A DNA stretch of 64,000 bases from Methylomonas koyamae. GTDB taxonomy: Bacteria > Pseudomonadota > Gammaproteobacteria > Methylococcales > Methylomonadaceae. Positions 58,408-64,000 of this stretch are shown here, piece by piece. The stretch is taken from assembly GCF_019669905.1 (NCBI RefSeq), contig NZ_AP019777.1, forward strand, positions 3,596,001-3,660,000, given 5' to 3'. The first letter of the stretch is position 1, and each line of letters starts with the position of its first letter. The notes beneath the pieces were generated by a model. The model was not told the origin of the DNA, ran no database searches, and saw only the letters and a program-made list of their open reading frames with translations. Position numbers and translations under genes: made by a program.

Positions 58408-58431
58408 CTCCCCTCTTTGAAAAAGAGGGGG
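58408..58431. repeat. Palindromic CCCCTCTTT hairpin element, copy 3
   Basis: ACTCCCCTCTTTGAAAAAGAGGGG forms a nine-base stem and shares its flank GCATTTA with copy 2 at 36345. It lies 90 bases after the stop of the copper ATPase on the minus strand. Confidence 0.6.
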
Positions 58432-58520
58432 CGGGGAGATTATTTACCCCCTCCCATCCCCATCCTGTTCCCAGGCTATTCGTGCTCCGAGGCTACTTTT
58501 AAGCTATTGGGGCGAGATCC

Positions 58521-60779
58521 TTAACCGCCACTGTCCAATTTGATCCAGCGCAACCGGTTGGCGTTGCTGACCACCGTGACCGACGACATCGCCATCGCTG
58601 CACCGGCGATCATCGGATTCAACAAAATGCCGAACAAGGGGTACAACAAGCCGGCCGCCACCGGAATGCCGATGGTGTTGTAGATAAAGGCGCCGAACAG
58701 GTTCTGCTGGATATTGGCGACGGTCAATTGCGACAGCGCGATCGCCTCCGGAATTTTCAGCAAGGAACCTTGCAACAGGACGATGTCGGCGCTTTCGATT
58801 GCCACGTCGGTACCGGCACCCATCGCAAAACCGACATTGGCCTGGGCCAGGGCCGGCGCATCGTTGATACCGTCGCCGACCATACCCACCAGCTCGCCCT
58901 GCTGCTGTAAGGTCTTGACCGTTTCGGCCTTATCCTGCGGCAACACCTGGGCGCGAAATTCGGTTATACCGGCCTGGGCGGCGATGGCCTTGGCGGTGAT
59001 TTCGTTATCGCCGGTCACCATCAGCACCCGCACGCCGCGCCGTTTCAGTTCGCGCACCGCCTGAGCCGAGTCGGGTTTGATCGGGTCGGCCACCGACACC
59101 ACGCCGACCACGGCCTGATCGACCGCCAGCATCATCGGCGTCTGGCCTTTTCCGGCCAACTCGGCCATCTTGTCCCGGCACACGCCGGTATCGATGCCGT
59201 GCTCGGCCATCAGCGCGGCATTGCCGAACAGCCATTGCCGGTCGCCGATGCGGCCGGTAACGCCGTGCCCGGCCACGGCCTGAAACCGGCGAACTTTTTC
59301 CAAAGCCAGTCCGCGTTGTTCGGCAGCCGCCAAAATCGCCGCGGCCAGCGGGTGCTCGGAACCGGATTCCAGACTGGCGGCGAACTGCAGCACTTGGCTG
59401 CCGTTATAGTCGCCGAACGCCAGCACTTCGGCCAAGGCCGGCTTGCCGGCGGTTACCGTGCCGGTCTTATCCAGTATCAGACAGGTCAATTTACCGGCCG
59501 TCTGCAGGGCCTCGCCCTTGCGGATCAAAATTCCGATCTGCGCCGCGCGGCCGACGGCGACCATCACCGAAATCGGCGTCGCCAAACCCAAAGCGCAGGG
59601 GCAAGCGATTACCAAGACCGTCATCGAAGTGACGAAGGCATATCCGAAAGCCGGATCCGGCCCTACCGCCCACCAGACCAGGAAGGTAAATACCGAAACC
59701 GCAACGACCGCCGGCACAAATACCGCAGAAATTTTATCGGCCAGTTTGGCAATGGCCGGCTTGCTGTTTTGCGCCTGGCGCACGCTCTGAATGATATGCG
59801 CCAGGGCGGTATCGCGGCCGATATGGGTGGCCGTGAACAAAAAACTGCCTTGGCCATTGATCGAACCGGCGGCGACGCTGGCGCCGACGTTTTTCTCGAC
59901 CGGCATCGATTCGCCGGTCAGCATCGATTCGTCGACGCTGGAATGGCCTTCCGCGACCGTGCCATCGACCGCGATCTTTTCGCCCGGCCTTACCCGCAGC
60001 GTCTCGCCCAAACCGACCTCCTCGATCGGCACGTCGATCTCTTTGCCGTCGCGCACGACTCTGGCCGTGCGCGGTTGCAAGCCGATCAAGGCTCTGATCG
60101 CCGCCGAAGTCTTGCCGCGGGCACGGGTCTCCAAGGCGCTGCCCAGATTGATGAAGGCCAGAATCACGGCCGAGGCTTCGAAATAAGCGTGGGCCGACAG
60201 CGGCGGCAATTGTGCGGAATAATCGATGACGATGCAGGAATAAAACCAGGCCGAACCGGTGCCCAACGCAATCAGGGTATCCATGTTGGCCTGCTTCACG
60301 GCCAGCAGTTTCAATGCGCTATGAAAAAAATGGCCGCCGGAGTAATACAGTACCGCCAGAGTCAGCAGCGCGACTTCGGACCAAAACACCGTACCGGCTG
60401 CGGTGCCCATCGCCGGGAACAGGTCGATATGGGCGCCCAGCATCAGCGGCAGACCCAACGCGCCGGCGACCCCGGCTTTACGCATCAAATCGCGGTAACG
60501 CTGTTCTTCCTGGGCCTCCTCTTCCGCCGGGTCTTCCAAGCCTTCCATCACCGCCGCGTCGTAACCGGCGTCTTTCAAGGCCTGCTTCATTGCCTGTCGG
60601 TCCGGATCGCCGACCACCGTCGCGGAATGGTCGGCAAAGTTGACCGCGACCGAAGCCACGCCCGGCACGCCTTGCAAGGCGGTTTCGACGGCGCTGACGC
60701 AACCGGCACAGCGCATGCCCAATATCGATAGGCGTATCTCCCGGGTTTGGCTGATTTCTGGGTGTTGGGCGTCTGTCAT
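58521..60779 (-). CDS. copA: Copper-exporting P1B-type ATPase
   Basis: The start at 60777-60779 has GGAGG seven bases upstream and gives 752 residues. One N-terminal heavy-metal-associated domain carries GMRCAGC. Eight membrane helices, the CPC motif in [12 protein letters not shown], the phosphorylated Asp in [10 protein letters not shown], the SEHPLA motif and the hinge [10 protein letters not shown] identify a Cu(I)-type P1B ATPase. C-terminal YN and [12 protein letters not shown] residues match Cu(I) specificity. It pumps copper out of the cytoplasm. The copZ gene lies 46 bases upstream in the same direction. Confidence 0.95.
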   Translation of the reverse strand: MTDAQHPEISQTREIRLSILGMRCAGCVSAVETALQGVPGVASVAVNFADHSATVVGDPDRQAMKQALKDAGYDAAVMEGLEDPAEEEAQEEQRYRDLMRKAGVAGALGLPLMLGAHIDLFPAMGTAAGTVFWSEVALLTLAVLYYSGGHFFHSALKLLAVKQANMDTLIALGTGSAWFYSCIVIDYSAQLPPLSAHAYFEASAVILAFINLGSALETRARGKTSAAIRALIGLQPRTARVVRDGKEIDVPIEEVGLGETLRVRPGEKIAVDGTVAEGHSSVDESMLTGESMPVEKNVGASVAAGSINGQGSFLFTATHIGRDTALAHIIQSVRQAQNSKPAIAKLADKISAVFVPAVVAVSVFTFLVWWAVGPDPAFGYAFVTSMTVLVIACPCALGLATPISVMVAVGRAAQIGILIRKGEALQTAGKLTCLILDKTGTVTAGKPALAEVLAFGDYNGSQVLQFAASLESGSEHPLAAAILAAAEQRGLALEKVRRFQAVAGHGVTGRIGDRQWLFGNAALMAEHGIDTGVCRDKMAELAGKGQTPMMLAVDQAVVGVVSVADPIKPDSAQAVRELKRRGVRVLMVTGDNEITAKAIAAQAGITEFRAQVLPQDKAETVKTLQQQGELVGMVGDGINDAPALAQANVGFAMGAGTDVAIESADIVLLQGSLLKIPEAIALSQLTVANIQQNLFGAFIYNTIGIPVAAGLLYPLFGILLNPMIAGAAMAMSSVTVVSNANRLRWIKLDSGG

Positions 60780-60825
60780 GCTGCCTCCTCGAGCGCCGGC
60801 AGCGTCGCCTGCTGCCAGTAGAAAA

Positions 60826-61035
60826 TTATTCGACCTTGAAACCGGCGTCGACGATGGTGTCTTCGATCTCGTCAAGACTGGTCTGGTCCGGATCGAATTC
60901 GACGCCTACCTGCTTGTCCTGGTGCGATGCCTTGACCGATTTGACGCCGGGCAGAGCCGAAACCTTGCTGACGATGGTATTTTCGCAACCGCCGCATTTC
61001 ATACCGGTGACGGTTAACGTTGCTGATTCAGACAT
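60826..61035 (-). CDS. copZ: CopZ-like copper chaperone
   Basis: The ATG at 61033-61035 follows AGGAGG by five bases; a longer frame exists without support. The 69-residue protein is a lone heavy-metal-associated domain with the binding motif GMKCGGC at residues 11-17. It should hand Cu(I) to the ATPase encoded next. The pair probably forms one operon; I could not identify a CueR-type operator upstream. Confidence 0.93.
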   Translation of the reverse strand: MSESATLTVTGMKCGGCENTIVSKVSALPGVKSVKASHQDKQVGVEFDPDQTSLDEIEDTIVDAGFKVE

Positions 61036-61154
61036 TGTTCCTCCTGTAGTTGGTAAAGACGCGTCCAGCCTCAATCTCGACTAAATCTCGGCTTACGTGA
61101 TATAAGGCGCGACGTAGCAGCATCATAGTGCAATGATCGGGAGCCCGTAAATAA

Positions 61155-62360
61155 ATGACAGATTTTCTGATTGGCCGGCAACAGATACTGGACCGGCAAC
61201 TGAATACCTTCGCTTACGAAATTCTGTTCCGCGGCACCGATTTCGACCTCAACTTGAAAGATGGGGCCGCCAACGCCACCAAACAAGTCATCAGCGACAC
61301 GCTACTGGAAATCGGCCTGAACGACTTGGTCGGCCCGCACAAGGCCTTTATCAACTTCACGACCCAGAATATTCTGGATAAAGTGCCGTTGCATCTGCCG
61401 AAAGACCGCATCGTGGTCGAAGTGCTGGAGAGCGTGGCGGTCGACGCCGAGATCGTCGCCAACTTGCGGGAACTGTCGCAACTCGGCTACACGCTGGCGC
61501 TGGACGACTTCGTGCTGGCACCGGAATGGCTGCCGCTGCTCGAATTCGCCGACATTATCAAGATAGATGTGATGGCCGACACGCTGGAGGCGACCCGCAC
61601 ACTGATAGACCAGCTTCGACCGTATAACCTGACCTTGCTGGCGGAAAAAGTCGAAACCCACAGCCAGTTCGAAACCCTGCGCGATTGGGGTTGCCAGTTA
61701 TTCCAGGGTTTTTTCTTCAGCAAACCCAATCTGGTGGAAGGCAAACGCCTCGGCGTCAGCCAGACCGCAACCTTGCAATTGCTGGCCACGGTCAATAAAC
61801 CCGATGTCAGTTTCGCCGAAATCAGCGGTATCATCTCGCAGGACGTCAGCATGAGTTTCAAGTTGCTGCACTACCTGAACTCGGCGTTTTTCGCGCTGCC
61901 GCAGAAAATCGAGTCGATCCAGCACGCCGTGGTCTGTTTGGGCCTGGTCGAAATCAAGCGCTGGATCAACATCCTGACCTTGTCGGCGTTGTCGGACAAG
62001 CCGTCGTCGGTGCTGCAGAACGTGCTGATCCGGGCCAAAATGTGCGAACTGCTGGCCAAGGAAGCCAAAGACGACAGCGAACATTATTTCTTGATCGGCA
62101 TGCTGTCCGGCCTGGACAGCCTGATGGATTCGCCTTTGCCGAAATTGCTGGAACAATTGCCGCTGGCGCAGGAAATCAACGACGCCGTGCTGCACCATCG
62201 CGGCCCCGCCGGCGAAGCGTTAAAATTCTGCATCGCGTACGAACGCTGGGAACCCGGCCTGAGCGCTTACCGCAACATCGCGCCGGAGCGCATCGCCAAC
62301 ATTTATTTGGAAAGCATCGACTGGTGGGCGACCCACATATCGCCGTTACTGGCCGGATAA
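61155..62360 (+). CDS. EAL-HDOD signalling protein (YuxH-like)
   Basis: The 401-residue protein combines an N-terminal EAL-type domain and a C-terminal HDOD domain (from about residue 200). The EAL signature is replaced by YEILFRG, and the c-di-GMP catalytic residues are largely absent, so hydrolysis is unlikely. Such proteins control motility or adhesion through protein contacts. It starts 120 bases from copZ in the opposite direction and is followed by a rhodanese gene after 27 bases. Confidence 0.88.
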   Translation: MTDFLIGRQQILDRQLNTFAYEILFRGTDFDLNLKDGAANATKQVISDTLLEIGLNDLVGPHKAFINFTTQNILDKVPLHLPKDRIVVEVLESVAVDAEIVANLRELSQLGYTLALDDFVLAPEWLPLLEFADIIKIDVMADTLEATRTLIDQLRPYNLTLLAEKVETHSQFETLRDWGCQLFQGFFFSKPNLVEGKRLGVSQTATLQLLATVNKPDVSFAEISGIISQDVSMSFKLLHYLNSAFFALPQKIESIQHAVVCLGLVEIKRWINILTLSALSDKPSSVLQNVLIRAKMCELLAKEAKDDSEHYFLIGMLSGLDSLMDSPLPKLLEQLPLAQEINDAVLHHRGPAGEALKFCIAYERWEPGLSAYRNIAPERIANIYLESIDWWATHISPLLAG

Positions 62361-62387
62361 CACTTCATTGACTGGTATGTATCGACT

Positions 62388-62825
62388 ATGAAACGCAAAT
62401 TACCCCTGTTCTGCCTGGCCGCGTTATTGTCGGCCAGCCTGCACGCCGCCGAACTCGGCGAACTCGACACCGAACAACTCGGCGCGATGCAACAAAACCA
62501 AAGCGCGCTGGTGGTAGACATCCGCACGCCGCAGGAATGGCAGGCCACCGGCCTGATTCCGGGCAGCCACAAGCTGCAATCGTTCGATGCCGACGGTAAA
62601 TTCGACCAGGAAAAATGGCTGGCCGACCTGGAGAAATTGAAAACTTCGCCCGACCAACCGGTGGTTCTGGTGTGCCGCTCCGGCAACCGCAGCGCCAAAG
62701 TCGGCAAAATGCTGAGCGAACAGCCCGGCATAGCCAAGGTTTACCATTTGAACAACGGCATCCAGTCCTGGATCCGTTCCGGCCGGCCGGTAGCGCCGGA
62801 TTGCCTAGCCAGCGCCTGCAACTGA
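62388..62825 (+). CDS. Periplasmic rhodanese-like protein
   Basis: A signal peptide (about 1-20, ending LHAA) precedes a single rhodanese domain with DIRTPQEW and the active-site loop VCRSGNRS carrying Cys96. The 145-residue protein should move sulfane sulfur or act in periplasmic redox chemistry. Its physiological partner is unknown. hflD starts one base after its stop. Confidence 0.88.
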   Translation: MKRKLPLFCLAALLSASLHAAELGELDTEQLGAMQQNQSALVVDIRTPQEWQATGLIPGSHKLQSFDADGKFDQEKWLADLEKLKTSPDQPVVLVCRSGNRSAKVGKMLSEQPGIAKVYHLNNGIQSWIRSGRPVAPDCLASACN

Positions 62826-62826
62826 T

Positions 62827-63450
62827 ATGGCGCTGTACACGCTCACCAATCAGACCATCGCGCTGGCCGGCATCGCCCAGACCTGTTCGCTGGTACAGCA
62901 ACTGGCGACGGCCGGCGCCTGCCAAAGCACCGCTTTGGAAGCCAGCATCGGCAGCCTGTTGAAAATAGACTCGGATAGCGTCGCCGATGTATACGGCGGT
63001 CTGGCCGGCGTCCGCCACGGCCTGGAGCAATTGCAGACCCAATTGGGCAGCAGGGCCTTGGCCAATCCGGAACAAGCCCGCTATGCCGCGCAACTGGTCT
63101 ACCTGCAAAAGCGGCTGGCCGGCAAGCCGGAGATGTTGGACAGCATCCGGGCCGGAGTCGGCCGGGCCCAGGCCCAGGCCGAGCATTTCGGCGTATTGCA
63201 CGAAAACGTACTGGCCAATCTGGCCGACGTTTACCACAGCACGATCAGCACGCTGCAGCCGCGGATCATGGTCCAGGGCGATCCGCAGCATTTGGGCAAC
63301 CAAGGCACCGTCAACAAAATTCGCGCCGTGCTGCTGGCCGGCATCCGTTCCGCTCACCTCTGGCGCCAGTGCGGCGGTAGCCGCTGGAAATTGTTGTTGG
63401 CCCGGCAGAAAATCCGCCACGAAGCCCAATTCCTGTTAACCCAAATCTGA
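62827..63450 (+). CDS. hflD: HflD homologue, peripheral membrane protein
   Basis: The 207-residue protein matches HflD (YcfC): the N-terminal TLTNQTIALAGIAQ, the middle YAAQLVYLQKRL and the C-terminal IRAVLLAGIRSAHLWRQ. HflD is known from E. coli for its effect on lambda lysogeny; its normal job may concern membrane or tRNA metabolism. In many relatives it follows mnmA, but here it lies between a rhodanese gene and mutM. A rhodanese neighbour would fit sulfur transfer, which is only an inference. Confidence 0.9.
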   Translation: MALYTLTNQTIALAGIAQTCSLVQQLATAGACQSTALEASIGSLLKIDSDSVADVYGGLAGVRHGLEQLQTQLGSRALANPEQARYAAQLVYLQKRLAGKPEMLDSIRAGVGRAQAQAEHFGVLHENVLANLADVYHSTISTLQPRIMVQGDPQHLGNQGTVNKIRAVLLAGIRSAHLWRQCGGSRWKLLLARQKIRHEAQFLLTQI

Positions 63451-63459
63451 AGCGCCGCG

Positions 63460-64000
63460 ATGCCGGAATTACCCGAGGTCGAAACCAGCCGGCGCGGCAT
63501 CGCGCCGCATATTCTGGGCAAAACGTTCAAGGCGGTCGAGGTACGCGAGCCGCGCTTGCGCTGGCCGGTTGCGGCCGAAATCGGTGCGGTTCTGCCCGGC
63601 CAAACTCTGCGCTCGGTCGAGCGCCGCGGCAAATACCTGTTGCTCGGCGCCGAAACCGGAACGCTGATTCTGCATCTGGGCATGTCCGGTAATTTGCGGA
63701 TCACGGCGCCCGACCAGTTGCCCGGCAAACACGACCACGTCGATTTCGTATTTGCCGACGATACGGTGTTGAGATTCAACGACCAGCGCAAATTCGGCGC
63801 GGCGCTGTGGACTTCTGCCGATCCGCTGCAGCACCCGCTGCTGGCGGAGCTGGGGCCTGAGCCGTTATCGGCCGAATTCGACGCGGCATATTTGCAACGG
63901 CGCGCCGGCCAACGCTCAGCGTGCATCAAGAGCCTGATCATGGACAGCCACATTGTGGTCGGCGTCGGCAATATTTACGCCAGCGAATCGTTATTTCTGG
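63460..64000 (+). CDS. mutM: Formamidopyrimidine-DNA glycosylase, 3' end outside window
   Basis: The first 180 codons are present and the zinc-finger end is missing. The N-terminus PELPEVETSRRG supplies the catalytic Pro and Glu; RRGKYLL contains the conserved lysine, LHLGMSGNLR the H2TH-preceding loop, and GVGNIYASE the DNA-binding Asn. MutM removes 8-oxoguanine and ring-opened purines. The start is nine bases after the hflD stop. Confidence 0.95.
   Translation, partial: MPELPEVETSRRGIAPHILGKTFKAVEVREPRLRWPVAAEIGAVLPGQTLRSVERRGKYLLLGAETGTLILHLGMSGNLRITAPDQLPGKHDHVDFVFADDTVLRFNDQRKFGAALWTSADPLQHPLLAELGPEPLSAEFDAAYLQRRAGQRSACIKSLIMDSHIVVGVGNIYASESLFL

Noticed and set aside
59199..60731. A 510-codon plus-strand frame opposite copA
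   Set aside because: It mirrors the ATPase codons and contains long Arg/His/Gln-rich runs typical of antisense frames.

Overview
The window reads as chromosomal DNA of a GC-rich (about 60 % by eye) Gram-negative gammaproteobacterium. Lipid A synthesis (lpxB), a TonB-dependent outer-membrane receptor, lipoproteins, LapD/LapG, HflD and EfpL all point there. The gene complement resembles methanotrophs of the Methylomonas/Methylococcales type, but no methane or methanol oxidation gene lies in the window, so that placement is inference. About 58 genes or gene remnants are supported. I saw no rRNA, tRNA, CRISPR array, prophage or intact insertion sequence.

Layout. 1-4178 (minus): exopolysaccharide export and initiation genes (Wzz/Wzc-type protein cut by the window edge, Wza-type lipoprotein, polyprenyl glycosylphosphotransferase). 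4553-9212: a zinc-ribbon/HEAGH membrane protein and a very large secreted glycosidase-like protein. 9421-13791: an operon of two histidine kinases, a lipoprotein and one OmpR-type regulator. 13875-15853: aat-bpt-efpL (N-end-rule transferases and an EF-P paralogue). 16488-19688: a possible leucine attenuator, leuA, a family-4 uracil-DNA glycosylase and rimI. 19736-23069: sugar epimerase, YqiA-type esterase, a small GIY-YIG protein, a retropepsin-like protease and a BAX-inhibitor membrane protein. 23196-27354: truncated globin-lapD-lapG, then a YgjP-type metalloprotein and a thioredoxin-like protein. 27377-32478: PilZ and FHA proteins diverging from pta-DUF2380-ackA. 32594-35946: cupin and znuD, followed by a tandemly duplicated znuD tail.

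35956-46858 is more accessory. It holds an orphan HsdS fragment, a hemerythrin-PAS-GGDEF protein, a transglutaminase/TPR protein, a class D beta-lactamase, a REP-associated transposase (RAYT) next to three about 200-bp tandem repeats, a UDG-like gene, a Crp/Fnr remnant, a CobW-type GTPase and bacterioferritin. 46989-53420 (minus) is a signalling block: HD-GYP regulator, receiver/ATPase protein and a 1404-residue hybrid kinase. 53702-58078 carries tgt and gnnA-gnnB-lpxB, which predicts a lipid A built on 2,3-diamino sugar. 58521-61035 is a copper ATPase with its CopZ chaperone. 61155-64000 has an EAL-HDOD protein, a periplasmic rhodanese, hflD and the start of mutM.

A recurring theme is control of surface life by cyclic-di-GMP and oxygen: exopolysaccharide export, LapD/LapG, PilZ, hemerythrin-GGDEF, HD-GYP, EAL-HDOD and a globin co-transcribed with lapD. 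Coordinates of starts were adjusted where a Shine-Dalgarno sequence or motif position argued against the longest frame. Functions come from recognised motifs and family memory, without database searches.
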